A stretch of DNA of 59,407 nt from an uncultured Clostridia bacterium (GCA_947572385.1 CANPBX010000012.1:1-59407), one strand, 5' to 3'; counted from the first letter of the stretch, positions 17,840 to 26,757 are shown. A program made the numbers and translations. The notes: a model not told the origin generated them from the letters alone.

Positions 17840-18091
17840 ATGAACGGGAACAATATGGACAACAGCAAGCTGGAATCTCTGCTGAAGATAACCGCCCAGC
17901 GCCTGGGCTCGACACCTGAGGCGCTGAAGAAAGCCGCCCAGGACGGCACGCTCTCCCAGATGCTGGGCAATGCCAGCCCGGGCGACAGCGCCGCCATGCA
18001 GAAGGTGCTTTCAGACCCGGACGCGGCTAAAAAGCTTTTAGCAACGCCCCAGGCACAGAAGCTCCTTCAAATGCTACAGGGCGGTAAATAA
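17840..18091 (+). CDS. Unknown small helical protein, first of three
   Basis: 83 residues, not recognised. Charged and helix-prone with no membrane segment or signal; it ends LLQMLQGGK and has the repeat-like phrase DPDAAKKLLATPQAQKLLQ. ATG at 17840 is chosen because GAGGGAGG lies 9 bases upstream; a longer reading lacks a ribosome site. The next two genes follow closely with good ribosome sites, so the three likely form one operon. Confidence 0.72.
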   Translation: MNGNNMDNSKLESLLKITAQRLGSTPEALKKAAQDGTLSQMLGNASPGDSAAMQKVLSDPDAAKKLLATPQAQKLLQMLQGGK

Positions 18092-18138
18092 CCACATCCG
18101 ATAAACACCAAACACCAGAGAAAAAGGGGGCGAGGCAT

Positions 18139-18600
18139 ATGGACGGCCTGGAACAACAGCTCAGCCAGTTTTTATCCGACCCAAACAGCATAAAGCAGCT
18201 GCAGGGCATGATAAGCTCGCTGGGGCTGAATGGTCAGCAAAGCGGCGGGAGCGGCAGCCAGCAGCCCGCCCTAGACCCTGCTCAGGGGATGCCGGATATG
18301 TCGGCTCTTGCCGGTATGCTCGGGGCGTTGGGCGGCGGGCAGACGGCGGCTTCGCCTCAGGCTCAGGGCCCTGATGGGCCGGATACCATGGCGATGGTGG
18401 CAAAGCTTGCCCCGGTGCTCAGCCAGTTGAACCGGGAGGACGACTCCACACGCCTGCTGACGGCCCTTAGGCCGCTTCTGGGTCCGGAACGGCGCAGGAA
18501 GATAGACGAGGCAGTGAAGATACTGCAGATGATGCGCCTGCTGCCAATGCTACGGGACATGGGAGGCCTGGCGGGGCTAATGCCCGGGCTGGGGCTGTAA
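18139..18600 (+). CDS. Unknown Gln/Gly-rich protein, second of three
   Basis: 153 residues, not recognised. The N-terminus LSQFLSDPNSIKQLQGM resembles the DPxxxxxL phrase of the preceding protein, which suggests a common origin. A Gly/Gln/Pro-rich linker (about 35-80) is followed by a helical C-terminus ending in a run of methionines, leucines and glycines. No enzyme motif was seen. Start MDGLEQQL has GGGGGCGAGG upstream. Confidence 0.72.
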   Translation: MDGLEQQLSQFLSDPNSIKQLQGMISSLGLNGQQSGGSGSQQPALDPAQGMPDMSALAGMLGALGGGQTAASPQAQGPDGPDTMAMVAKLAPVLSQLNREDDSTRLLTALRPLLGPERRRKIDEAVKILQMMRLLPMLRDMGGLAGLMPGLGL

Positions 18601-18612
18601 GGAGGTTGGCAT

Positions 18613-18957
18613 ATGCCCGAGATGGATATGCGGCGAATGCAGGAGGAGGCGGCGCGCAGGGCCAGGGAGATGCAGTCTCGGGCAAGGCAGGGAAGGCCCC
18701 GGCCTGCGAACGTCCCTGAGCCTGAGCCCCCCGCCGCCGAACATAAGCCGCCCGAGCCTCCGGCTCCGGCGGAGCAGCCAATGGCGCCGGCAGAGATCCC
18801 TGCGGCTTCGGCCCCAACAGGAGAGCCGCCTAAAAGCCTGTTAGAGGAGCTCTTCAGGGACCGGGAGCGCACCATGCTGCTGGCGTTATTACTTATACTG
18901 GGGGGCGAGGAGGGGAACACTGAGCTAATGTTTGCACTCCTGTTTCTGTTGATGTAG
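18613..18957 (+). CDS. Unknown Pro-rich protein with hydrophobic C-terminus, third of three
   Basis: 114 residues, not recognised. A basic N-terminus (about 1-35) and a Pro/Glu/Ala-rich middle (about 38-75) come before a C-terminus with two short hydrophobic stretches around the acidic turn GGEEGNTE. The tail may insert in or lie on the membrane. Last gene of the trio; a terminator follows. Confidence 0.7.
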   Translation: MPEMDMRRMQEEAARRAREMQSRARQGRPRPANVPEPEPPAAEHKPPEPPAPAEQPMAPAEIPAASAPTGEPPKSLLEELFRDRERTMLLALLLILGGEEGNTELMFALLFLLM

Positions 18958-18969
18958 ACAGTACGGAAG

Positions 18970-18993
18970 GCGCTGCCAAAGGCGGCGCTTTTT
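18970..18993 (+). terminator. Intrinsic terminator after the three-gene unknown cluster
   Basis: GCGCTGCC-AAA-GGCGGCGC stem (one G-T pair) followed by TTTTT. The minus-strand mnmA gene converges on it. Confidence 0.85.
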
Positions 18994-18997
18994 ACTG

Positions 18998-20089
18998 TCA
19001 GCAGATAGTCCCGCCGCCTATAACCGTATCGCCGTCATACATCACTACGGCCTGCCCGCGGGTTATGGCGCGCTGGGGTCGGTCAAAGCGCAGCGTGAGC
19101 TCGTCCGGCCCGGTCTGCACTGCCGTTGCCGGCTGTTCCTTATGCCTGTAGCGTATCTTGGCTGTAACCCGAAGGGGTTCCTTTATACTTTCGACGGCTA
19201 TAAAGTTTAAATCTCTGGCTATGAGCCTGTCTGAAAACAGCTCGTTATTTTCCCCGAGAATGACCTGATTTTTCAGAGGGTCTATGCCGCACACGTACAT
19301 GGGCTGGGGAAAGCTTAGGCCAAGCCCCTTGCGCTGGCCTATGGTGTAGCGGATTATGCCCCGATGCCGCCCGTATGTCTGTCCGGAGGTCCCCACAAAA
19401 TCTCCGGGTTCAGGAGAAGCGCCGGTGTACTGCTCTATAAACCCTGCGTAATCCCCATCTGGCACAAAGCAGATATCCTGGCTCTCCTGCCGGCGGGAGT
19501 TGATAAACCCGGACTCTTCGGCAAGCTGCCGCACCTGAGGCTTGGTGAGCCCGCCTAATGGCAGCAGCAGATGTGAAAGCTGGTCCTGGCTGAGGTTATA
19601 GAGAAAATAGCTCTGGTCCTTGTCCTCGTCTATCCCTTTTTTCAGGAGCCACCGCCCACTGCCGGAGTCATGCTCTGCCCTGGCATAGTGCCCTGTAGCG
19701 ACATACTCGCAGCCAATCTCAGCCGCCCGGAGAAAGAGCCTTCCAAGCTTCACATACCTGTTGCAGCTGATACAAGGGTTTGGGGTCCCGCCGCTTTTAT
19801 AGGTCTCAACAAAGCGGTCCATGACCTCCCGCCGGAAGTCTCCGGAAAAGTTGAACACATAGAAGGGCATATGGAGCCTGTTTGCCACGCTCCTTGCCGC
19901 CTCGACGCTCTCAAGTGAGCAGCAGGCCTTTTCTCCCCGGAAATCCTCAGTACTGTCTTCGCCGGAGAACAGCTTCAGGGTCACGCCGATATTGTCATAG
20001 CCCTCCTGTTTTAAAAGCAGCGCTGCCACTGAGGAATCCACTCCGCCGCTCATGGCTGTGAGCACCCGGACCCTCTTCTCCCCATTCAT
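18998..20089 (-). CDS. mnmA: tRNA 2-thiouridylase MnmA
   Basis: 363 residues. It adds sulphur at U34 of Glu, Gln and Lys tRNAs. The PP-loop AMSGGVDSSVAA (about 12-23) binds ATP. The catalytic cysteines are in NPCISCNRYVK (about 105) and SQDICFVPDGDY (about 203), and GHYAR and the C-terminal beta-barrel are intact. The start overlaps the phosphohexomutase end by 4 bases. Confidence 0.95.
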   Translation of the reverse strand: MNGEKRVRVLTAMSGGVDSSVAALLLKQEGYDNIGVTLKLFSGEDSTEDFRGEKACCSLESVEAARSVANRLHMPFYVFNFSGDFRREVMDRFVETYKSGGTPNPCISCNRYVKLGRLFLRAAEIGCEYVATGHYARAEHDSGSGRWLLKKGIDEDKDQSYFLYNLSQDQLSHLLLPLGGLTKPQVRQLAEESGFINSRRQESQDICFVPDGDYAGFIEQYTGASPEPGDFVGTSGQTYGRHRGIIRYTIGQRKGLGLSFPQPMYVCGIDPLKNQVILGENNELFSDRLIARDLNFIAVESIKEPLRVTAKIRYRHKEQPATAVQTGPDELTLRFDRPQRAITRGQAVVMYDGDTVIGGGTIC

Positions 20090-21588
20090 AGGGCGGAAAT
20101 ATCAAGGCCCCGGCTCTCGCTGATAAAGAAGTCCCGGAGCTTTCCGCGAATTACATCCGCACCCCCAGGAACATCGCTCTCGATGTTCACCGGCAGTATG
20201 GGGTCGTGGACAGAGAGCCTCACCAAGAACCAGCCCTCACCCTCCCCGGCGGGGAAGGACACCCTAATGCCCTCCCGGTTGTCCGGGGCTGTCTGCCAGC
20301 CCTTCTCCTGAGAGTAGGCATCAAGGCTTTCTATAACTTCGTTGCCCCGGGAACGGAAGTCCTGCTCAAGTATAGGTATGCGTACCTCAAGGGCCTCGGC
20401 GGGCTCCCGGAGCTCGCTGAGCATGTCTTCAAGCTCTCGCCCTTCCCGGCGCAACTCCGCCAGCTTTATGATTATCTTCGTTACAAGATACGCGCCGTCG
20501 TCCAGGAAGTAGTTTTCCCTAAGGGCCGCGTGCCCGCTTGTCTCTATGGCAAGAGGACAGTTTACTCCTTCGCCATTGAGTCTTAAAGCCTCATTTATCA
20601 CGTTCTTATATCCCCTCTGGAACCGGTGGTGCCCGCCCATGAGGGTGCCCTCTATATACTCACGAAGGCCGTCAGATGTGATTGAGTCGGTGACTATGGT
20701 GCCGCCCGGGGCCCCCTCCAAAGCTATAGCTGAGGCCAAGGCTACAAGCCTGTTGCGGTTTATCTCTTTGCCGTGGCGGTCAACTACGCCTGCCCGGTCC
20801 ACGTCTGTATCGAAGATTATACCTAGATCTGCGCCGGACTCTATGACTGCTCTGGAGGCAAAGCCCATGGCTTCCTTATCCTCCGGATTTGGGATATGAT
20901 TGGGGAAGCGGCCATCTGGCTCCAGAAACTGACTGCCGCTGATATCTGCGCCCAGTGGGGCCAGTACGTTCTCTGCATAGAAACCGCCCGCGCCGTTGCC
21001 AGCGTCCACGGTTATGTGGAAGCCCTCAAGGGGCCGGTGATAATTGGGGGCGTTTATCCCCTTCTCTATAAGCTCCCGCAAATGAGCGGCGTACTGCTCC
21101 ATATGGTTGGACTCCTGCCAGCTTCCTCCATCAAACTTATGTGGACATGCCCCCTCTCCGGCCAGGGTCAGTATCTCTGCAAGGTCCGGGCTGTCTAAGC
21201 CGCCGTTTTTTGTGAAGAACTTAAGGCCGTTTCTGTAAAAGGGATGGTGGCTGGCAGTTATCTGCACGGCACAGTCGCACGGGATGTCTATAGTAGCCAT
21301 GAACATGGACGGCGTTGAGGCCAGCCTGCAGTCGAAACAGGTGACGCCATAGGGGACAAGGGCCTCCCTAAGGGCGCAGGCTATCCTTGGCCCGGAGAGC
21401 CTTGAGTCCCGGCCAACTGCCAGCTTCAGTTTATTCGCAGGTATATCCAAGTGCTTTTCACACCAGACTAGGAATGCCCGGGCAATATCAATAACGGCTT
21501 CATCGGTCAGAGTTACCGGCCCGCCTTCCGCTGTCTCTATGGCTACTCCGCGCACATCCGTACCGCTTTTCAGGCGCATATGATCCAA
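20086..21588 (-). CDS. Phosphomannomutase/phosphoglucomutase family protein
   Basis: About 500 residues. Alpha-D-phosphohexomutase fold with phosphoserine loop TASHHPFYRNG (about 115), where His replaces the usual Asn of TASHNP; metal loop DTDVDRAG (about 265); and sugar-binding ETSGHAA (about 355). It interconverts hexose 1- and 6-phosphates. AAAGGAG sits nine bases before a TTG at 21588, the likely start; ATG at 21579 is further away. The window also holds a separate PgcA-type phosphoglucomutase. Confidence 0.87.
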   Translation of the reverse strand: MDHMRLKSGTDVRGVAIETAEGGPVTLTDEAVIDIARAFLVWCEKHLDIPANKLKLAVGRDSRLSGPRIACALREALVPYGVTCFDCRLASTPSMFMATIDIPCDCAVQITASHHPFYRNGLKFFTKNGGLDSPDLAEILTLAGEGACPHKFDGGSWQESNHMEQYAAHLRELIEKGINAPNYHRPLEGFHITVDAGNGAGGFYAENVLAPLGADISGSQFLEPDGRFPNHIPNPEDKEAMGFASRAVIESGADLGIIFDTDVDRAGVVDRHGKEINRNRLVALASAIALEGAPGGTIVTDSITSDGLREYIEGTLMGGHHRFQRGYKNVINEALRLNGEGVNCPLAIETSGHAALRENYFLDDGAYLVTKIIIKLAELRREGRELEDMLSELREPAEALEVRIPILEQDFRSRGNEVIESLDAYSQEKGWQTAPDNREGIRVSFPAGEGEGWFLVRLSVHDPILPVNIESDVPGGADVIRGKLRDFFISESRGLDISAL

Positions 21589-21621
21589 TACGACCAACTC
21601 CTTTATTTTTTAACTAAGAGT

Positions 21622-21650
21622 ATTGTAGCAGAAGAGTGGGGGATAATCAA
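21622..21650 (-). promoter_or_regulatory. Promoter of the phosphohexomutase-mnmA operon
   Basis: TTGATT (21650-21645), 17-bp spacer, TACAAT (21627-21622) on the minus strand. Confidence 0.7.
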
Positions 21651-21683
21651 TCTTTTTCTGCCGTTGCCCATATAGGGGCGGAC

Positions 21684-21713
21684 TTGACCGCCACGGTGCG
21701 CTTATGGTATAAT
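21684..21713 (+). promoter_or_regulatory. Promoter of the yihY-to-pgsA operon
   Basis: TTGACC (21684-21689), 18-bp spacer and extended -10 TGG-TATAAT (21705-21713). Divergent from the phosphohexomutase promoter. Confidence 0.8.
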
Positions 21714-21771
21714 ACTCTGTACATTATTACGCTAAATATCGGAAGCTTCGGGTAGGGAGGTGCATGACACT

Positions 21772-22665
21772 ATGTTGGCCTTTATCAAAAAGCAGGTGCT
21801 CTGGTTTATGGGCCGCATAACCGAGGACCGCATAGATTCTTCTGCGGCACACAGCGCCTTTTTTCTGATCACTTCATTTCTGCCATTTTTAGCGTTCCTG
21901 CTGACACTCATGCAGCGCATACACTTCTCCTCAGGGGTCACGATGATAGAGGCCGCGCTGAACCTGCTGCCCGACGCCTTTTCCGCGGCTTTGGGAGAGA
22001 TAATCCCCAGCCCCATTGAGGCCTCCGGAGTGCTGCCAGTGGCGGTGATAGCGGCGGTATGGTCCTCCTCCATGGGCATGGTCGCGATAATCAAGGGGCT
22101 GGACCATATCTACGAGGCGGAGCAGCCCCGCAATTATATCCTTCTCAGGGTAATGGCAGTGATATACGTGGTTATGCTGGCAGTGGTGCTCATAGCGGCG
22201 GCGGTCCTATTGGTCTTCGGCTCCACCATCTATCGGGCTATCCAGGACCGCTGGCCTATTGTAGCCGCCCTGCTCATAAACTTTAAATCACTGGTGAGCT
22301 TTGTAATGCTCTTTATCTTCTTTACTCTGCTCTATACCTTTGTGCCCCGCCGCCGGGCGAAATTCCGGAACAACCTTTTGGGAGCGGTATTCGGAGCGGC
22401 GGGATGGGTGCTGTTTTCGTACTTTTTCTCGCTGTTTGTTGAAAATTATTCCAATTTCTCCATTTACGGCAGCCTGGCTACCCTGGTGATAATGATGTTC
22501 TGGCTGTTCTTCTGCATGTACATCCTATTCCTTGGAGGCGAGGTGAGTATGTGGCTGGAGCGGAGCGGTGTGGGCGGGGACTTGAAAAAGCTGCTGGCTG
22601 GAAGAGAGAAGCCTCAGGCCGGGACCGTCCAGACGGCAGGAGGGAAGCAGGAGGAGGAAGAATGA
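21772..22665 (+). CDS. YihY/BrkB family membrane protein
   Basis: 297 residues with about six transmembrane helices, including the family region that starts HSAFFLITSFLPFLAFL and a later WVLFSYFFSLFVENYSNFS stretch. Formerly mis-annotated as ribonuclease BN; the true role is unknown, possibly transport. GGGAGG lies 11 bases before the ATG at 21772; a GTG at 21760 touches the ribosome site and is less likely. Its stop overlaps the next start as ATGA. Confidence 0.88.
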   Translation: MLAFIKKQVLWFMGRITEDRIDSSAAHSAFFLITSFLPFLAFLLTLMQRIHFSSGVTMIEAALNLLPDAFSAALGEIIPSPIEASGVLPVAVIAAVWSSSMGMVAIIKGLDHIYEAEQPRNYILLRVMAVIYVVMLAVVLIAAAVLLVFGSTIYRAIQDRWPIVAALLINFKSLVSFVMLFIFFTLLYTFVPRRRAKFRNNLLGAVFGAAGWVLFSYFFSLFVENYSNFSIYGSLATLVIMMFWLFFCMYILFLGGEVSMWLERSGVGGDLKKLLAGREKPQAGTVQTAGGKQEEEE

Positions 22666-23078
22666 GAGAGAAAAGGATAGTGGTGATAGACGGTCAGGGC
22701 GGGCGCATGGGCTCAGCTATAGTTGCAGGGCTGAAGGCGGTGGATGTGCCCGGGGAAATAATAGCCGTGGGCACGAACTCAGCCGCCACTGCCGCCATGC
22801 TCAAGGCAGGAGCTGACGCGGGGGCCACAGGGGAGAACCCTGTAGCAGTCTGCTGCCGGGACGCGGACATAATAATGGGCCCCACAGGGATAATCACCGC
22901 CAACGCTCTTCTAGGGGAAATAACCCCTGCTATGGCGGCAGCGGTCTCCGAGAGCCGCGCCCAGAAGCTGCTGATACCAGTGAGCCGCTGTTCGGTAACG
23001 GTGGTGGGCGTGCGTGAGCTGCCGCTGGGTGAATACGTGAGGCTTGCGGTACAGGGGGCCAGGGAGCTTTTGGCCTAA
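22662..23078 (+). CDS. DUF3842 family protein
   Basis: 138 residues. Rossmann-like start IVVIDGQGGRMG and the family phrases VGTNSAATAAMLKAGADAG and MGPTGIITANALLGEITP match DUF3842, a conserved clostridial family of unknown function. The N-terminal glycine motif suggests nucleotide binding. Translation is coupled to yihY by the ATGA overlap, with GGAGGAAG upstream. Frequent in anaerobic spore-formers, but no role is established. Confidence 0.85.
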   Translation: MREKRIVVIDGQGGRMGSAIVAGLKAVDVPGEIIAVGTNSAATAAMLKAGADAGATGENPVAVCCRDADIIMGPTGIITANALLGEITPAMAAAVSESRAQKLLIPVSRCSVTVVGVRELPLGEYVRLAVQGARELLA

Positions 23079-23091
23079 CAGGGAGGTACAT

Positions 23092-23592
23092 ATGGAGCTT
23101 TGGGACATATATGATGAAAACGGAGAGCTTACTGGACGGACCTTAGAACGGGGCGGCGTGCAGGCCCCCGGGGACTACCATCTGGCGGTGACTGTCACAG
23201 TGGGGAACAGCCGGGGAGAGGTGCTCTGCACCCTTAGGAGCATGGAGAAAAGCGTTTATCCCGGAGTATGGGAGAACCCTGGAGGCGGGGTGCTTTCAGG
23301 GGAGACAAGCCTTAGCGCCGCAGTGAGGGAGCTTTTAGAGGAGACAGGCATAAGAACCCTGCCGGATGAGCTGGTATTTCTCAGCCGCCGGAAGGCCGAG
23401 GGCTTCTTCATGGACGTGTACGGCCTCGTAAGGGATATCCCTGCAGAGGAGCTGATGCTACAGCCCCATGAGGTAGACGGCGCAAAATGGGTGTCCATAG
23501 ATGAATGGGAACAGAAGGCGAAGACCCGCGAGATACTTGCAGGGGACTATACCGATGAGTTTTTCGCGGCAGTGCGCAGAATGGTAAAATAG
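23092..23592 (+). CDS. Nudix hydrolase
   Basis: 166 residues. The Nudix box is complete: GGGVLSGETSLSAAVRELLE then ETGI (about 60-85), with the metal-binding REL-LEE core. The N-terminus WDIYDENGELTGRT resembles the isopentenyl-diphosphate-isomerase-like Nudix subgroup (YfcD type), which act on nucleotide or prenyl diphosphates. GGGAGG precedes the ATG at 23092. Part of the yihY operon. Confidence 0.88.
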   Translation: MELWDIYDENGELTGRTLERGGVQAPGDYHLAVTVTVGNSRGEVLCTLRSMEKSVYPGVWENPGGGVLSGETSLSAAVRELLEETGIRTLPDELVFLSRRKAEGFFMDVYGLVRDIPAEELMLQPHEVDGAKWVSIDEWEQKAKTREILAGDYTDEFFAAVRRMVK

Positions 23593-23608
23593 AGGGAGGA
23601 TAAAGAAG

Positions 23609-24946
23609 ATGGCAGTAAAAGTAGGTATGATAAGCCTGGGGTGCGCAAAAAATCAGGTGGACGGCGAGCTGCTTATGGCAAAGCTGAAAGCGGCGAGCTA
23701 TGAGCTGGTGGACGATGTTGCCATGGCTGATGTGGCTATTGTGAACACCTGCGGCTTTATTGAGAGCGCCCAGAAGGAATCTATCGACGAGATATTGGAG
23801 CTGGGTTTGCTTAAAAAGGAGGGCCGCATTAAAAAGCTTGTGGCAACAGGCTGCCTTGCGGAACGTTTTCAGGGGGAGATGAGGAAGGAACTGCCGGAGC
23901 TGGACGGAGTCCTGGGCATAGGGGCCAACGAGGACCCTGCCAAGTACCTGAGGGATATGCTGGAGTCCGGCCCGATAGAGGCCTTCCCCGAAAAGGAAAA
24001 GCTGCCTCTTAGCGGTGACAGGGAGCTCACCACCCCAAGCTGGTCGGCCTATCTGAAAATAGCCGAGGGCTGCGACAACCGCTGCTCCTACTGCGCAATA
24101 CCATATATCCGCGGAGGCTACCGCAGCAGGACAATGGAGGACATTGAGCAGGAGGCCAGGGCCCTGGCCCAGAACGGAGCGAAGGAGCTGGTGTTAATCG
24201 CCCAGGATACCACCCGCTATGGCATTGACCTCTATGGCGAATACTCTCTTGCAAAGCTCTTAAAGCGCTTATCCGGGATAGAGGGCATAAAGTGGCTGAG
24301 AGTGCTGTATTGCTATCCCGATGCCATAACCGATGAGCTTTTAGAGGTGATGGCAGGTGAAGAAAAGATACTGCCATACATAGACCTTCCACTTCAGCAC
24401 TGCTCCGGCAAGGTGCTAAGTGCCATGAACCGCCGTGGGGACAGGGAGTCTCTGGAGGAGCTTATTGAGAAAATACGCTCAAAAGTCCCCGGCGTGATAC
24501 TGCGCACCACACTCATAACCGGTTTCCCCGGGGAGACAGAGGAGGATTTCACCCAGCTTTCAGAATTTGTGAAGACAGTAAAGTTTGACCGCTTGGGCTG
24601 CTTTACCTACTCCCGGGAGGAGGGCACCCCCGCCGCCTCCCTTCCGGACCAGCTGGACCAGGAGGAAAAGGAGAGGAGAGCGGGGATAATCGCGGAGCAG
24701 CAGATGGACATAACCGGGGAGAAGGGGGAGGCCCTTATCGGCAAGACCGTGGAGGTGCTGGTGGAGGGCTTTGACCGCTACGCCGAGTGCTGGTTTGGAC
24801 GCTCTTATATGGACGCGCCGGATGTGGACGGCAAGATATTCTTCACAGCCTCAGAGAAGCGCCCAACGCTTGGAAGCTTTGTGCAGGTGAAGATAGAGGA
24901 CTGCATGGAGGGCGATTTGACAGGCTCTCTGGAACTGAATGTCTGA
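23609..24946 (+). CDS. rimO: Ribosomal protein S12 methylthiotransferase RimO
   Basis: 445 residues. Radical-SAM enzyme that methylthiolates an aspartate of S12. The N-terminal cluster domain has SLGCAKNQVDGE (Cys13), NTCGFI (about 48) and ATGCLAERF (about 82). The SAM cluster is CDNRCSYC (about 154). A C-terminal TRAM domain is present. ISLGCAKNxVD separates RimO from MiaB. Normal length. Confidence 0.95.
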   Translation: MAVKVGMISLGCAKNQVDGELLMAKLKAASYELVDDVAMADVAIVNTCGFIESAQKESIDEILELGLLKKEGRIKKLVATGCLAERFQGEMRKELPELDGVLGIGANEDPAKYLRDMLESGPIEAFPEKEKLPLSGDRELTTPSWSAYLKIAEGCDNRCSYCAIPYIRGGYRSRTMEDIEQEARALAQNGAKELVLIAQDTTRYGIDLYGEYSLAKLLKRLSGIEGIKWLRVLYCYPDAITDELLEVMAGEEKILPYIDLPLQHCSGKVLSAMNRRGDRESLEELIEKIRSKVPGVILRTTLITGFPGETEEDFTQLSEFVKTVKFDRLGCFTYSREEGTPAASLPDQLDQEEKERRAGIIAEQQMDITGEKGEALIGKTVEVLVEGFDRYAECWFGRSYMDAPDVDGKIFFTASEKRPTLGSFVQVKIEDCMEGDLTGSLELNV

Positions 24947-24968
24947 AACTAAAAGGAGCTGGCCTCAT

Positions 24969-25541
24969 ATGAAAATGAATCTACCCAATAAGCTTACACT
25001 TCTGCGGTGCGCGCTGGTGCCCTTCTTCATGGTGTTCGCGGCTATGACGAAGTTCGGCACACAGGAGTTCGATAAAATATCCGGCCTCACTGCCGGGATG
25101 ATCTTCGCCCTGGCCTCCATAACCGACCTGCTGGACGGCAAGATAGCCAGGAAATACCATCTGGAGACGGACTTCGGACGCTTTGCCGACCCTTTGGCGG
25201 ACAAAATGCTTACAACAGCCGCGCTTATCTACATGGTGGTAGACGGTGTGTGCAGCCCCATAGTGCTGGCCCTGACCCTATTTCGGGAGTTCGCCGTGGC
25301 GGGCATACGCATGGTCGCCGCCTCCAAAAGCAAGGTAATAGCGGCGAATATGTGGGGCAAGGTGAAGACCGTACTGCAGATGTCTACGATACTGCTGTAT
25401 TACGGCCTGACTGCCATTGCCAGCGGCTCCGACGCCATGGCGGTCTCCTTAATAATCCAGGCGCTCTGCTGGGCGGTGGCTGTGGTGACGGTGGTGTCCG
25501 GGGTAATTTATGTTAAGGATAATATTGATGTCATAAAATGA
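24969..25541 (+). CDS. pgsA: CDP-diacylglycerol--glycerol-3-phosphate 3-phosphatidyltransferase
   Basis: 190 residues. First step of phosphatidylglycerol synthesis in the membrane. It begins MNLPNKLTLLR and carries the CDP-alcohol phosphatidyltransferase motif, D-G-x2-A-R-x8-G-x3-D-x3-D, seen as DGKIAR...GRFADPLAD (about 57-80). Four to six helices follow. ATG at 24969 follows AAGGAG; the reading overlapping rimO by 8 bases has no such site. Confidence 0.93.
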   Translation: MKMNLPNKLTLLRCALVPFFMVFAAMTKFGTQEFDKISGLTAGMIFALASITDLLDGKIARKYHLETDFGRFADPLADKMLTTAALIYMVVDGVCSPIVLALTLFREFAVAGIRMVAASKSKVIAANMWGKVKTVLQMSTILLYYGLTAIASGSDAMAVSLIIQALCWAVAVVTVVSGVIYVKDNIDVIK

Positions 25542-25596
25542 AAACCTCGGAAGGAATAGACTTCGATAGATCAACAGTATAGCGGGAGGTGCGTTT

Positions 25597-26631
25597 ATGA
25601 AGATAATTGTATTAGCGGGCGGGCTAAGCCCTGAAAGGGATGTCTCCCTTTCATCAGGCTCATTAATAGCCAACGCCCTTATGGAAAACGGACATGACGT
25701 CATGCTGCTGGACCTGTTCTACGGCAGGGATAACAGGGAGATCTTGCCTGAATACAGAAATAAAAGCTCAGGGTACAGGTTTAATTATACTGTCCCGGAG
25801 CATGAGCCGGATATAGAGGCTATCAAGGCTTCTGCAACTTCCGGCGGCAGCCTTATCGGGAACGGCGTGATCGATTTGTGCCGGGCTACAGATATGGTTT
25901 TTATGGCGCTTCATGGCTCTGCCGGCGAAAATGGGCAGCTCCAGGCAGTTTTTGATATGTACGGTATCAATTACACCGGTACCGGATATATCGGAAGCCT
26001 TCTGGCGATGGATAAGGATATTTCAAAGAAACTCATGCGTGAAAACGGCATTTTGACTGCTGACTGGCAATATATAAAATTAAACGATAATTATGATTTC
26101 GGCGGTATAAAATATCCTTGTGTTGTAAAACCTTGTAGCTGCGGTTCAAGCGTAGGCATCACCATAGTGGAAAATAGGGAGCAGCTTGACTGCGCTGTTG
26201 CTTATGCGAAAAAATATGAGGAATATATAATCATTGAAGACAAGATAGCGGGAAGGGAATTTTCCGTGGGTATATTGAACGGCAGAGCTCTTCCAGCTAT
26301 AGAGATAAGGCCCTTATGCGGATTTTACGACTATAAGAACAAATATCAGAAAGGCCTGACGAAGGAGATATGCCCGGCGGATATTTCTAACGATATTAGC
26401 GGGCGTCTCCAAAGCTGCGCTTTGGCGGTACACAGAGTATTGCGGCTTGGATTCTACTCGAGGGTGGACTTTATTTTGGACAATAATAATAACGTCTATT
26501 GTTTAGAAGCAAATACCCTGCCGGGAATGACTCCCACAAGCCTCCTTCCGCAGGAGGCCCTAGCCGCAGGGATCTCATACAATGAGCTCTGCGATATCAT
26601 TGTAAGAGGCGGCAAAATAGGGTGCTGGTGA
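25597..26631 (+). CDS. ddl: D-alanine--D-alanine ligase family protein
   Basis: 344 residues. ATP-grasp enzyme. Family motifs are SPERDVSLSSG (about 11), LHGSAGENGQLQ (about 108), CSCGSSVGI (about 183), FYDYKNKY (about 245) and the ligand-binding LEANTLPGMTPTSL (about 306). Tyr in NKY fits a D-Ala or D-Ser acceptor rather than D-lactate. The DNA is visibly richer in A and T than its neighbours, a hint of transfer or a second, accessory ligase; no van genes are next to it. GGGAGG precedes the ATG. Confidence 0.85.
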   Translation: MKIIVLAGGLSPERDVSLSSGSLIANALMENGHDVMLLDLFYGRDNREILPEYRNKSSGYRFNYTVPEHEPDIEAIKASATSGGSLIGNGVIDLCRATDMVFMALHGSAGENGQLQAVFDMYGINYTGTGYIGSLLAMDKDISKKLMRENGILTADWQYIKLNDNYDFGGIKYPCVVKPCSCGSSVGITIVENREQLDCAVAYAKKYEEYIIIEDKIAGREFSVGILNGRALPAIEIRPLCGFYDYKNKYQKGLTKEICPADISNDISGRLQSCALAVHRVLRLGFYSRVDFILDNNNNVYCLEANTLPGMTPTSLLPQEALAAGISYNELCDIIVRGGKIGCW

Positions 26632-26654
26632 TGGAAAAGTAAAAAGCTTCGCGC

Positions 26655-26688
26655 AAAAGGGGCTCTCCATATAGGGAGAGCCCCTTTG
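26655..26688. terminator. Bidirectional terminator between ddl and the ribbon-helix-helix gene
   Basis: GGGGCTCTCC (26659-26668) and GGAGAGCCCC (26675-26684), six-base loop, flanked by AAAA and TTT. Confidence 0.9.
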
Positions 26689-26689
26689 T

Positions 26690-26755
26690 TTATTCATCCC
26701 GCTTATACGTATGGACGTCCATAAGCAGGCAGACCTTTAAAATGTCTTCCGGCAC
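26690..26755 (-). CDS. Possible 21-codon ORF after the ribbon-helix-helix gene
   Basis: GTG at 26755 follows GGAGG with 7-base spacing. The ORF reads VPEDILKVCLLMDVHTYKRDE and ends at TAA directly before the terminator. It begins 3 bases after the upstream gene stops. The spacing looks purposeful, but at 21 residues chance cannot be excluded. Confidence 0.3.
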   Translation of the reverse strand: MPEDILKVCLLMDVHTYKRDE

Positions 26756-26757
26756 AT

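Noticed and set aside
22551-22661. Extended N-terminus of the DUF3842 protein
   Set aside because: The added 37 residues overlap the yihY gene in another frame. The ATG at 22,662 has a good ribosome site and fits the family start.
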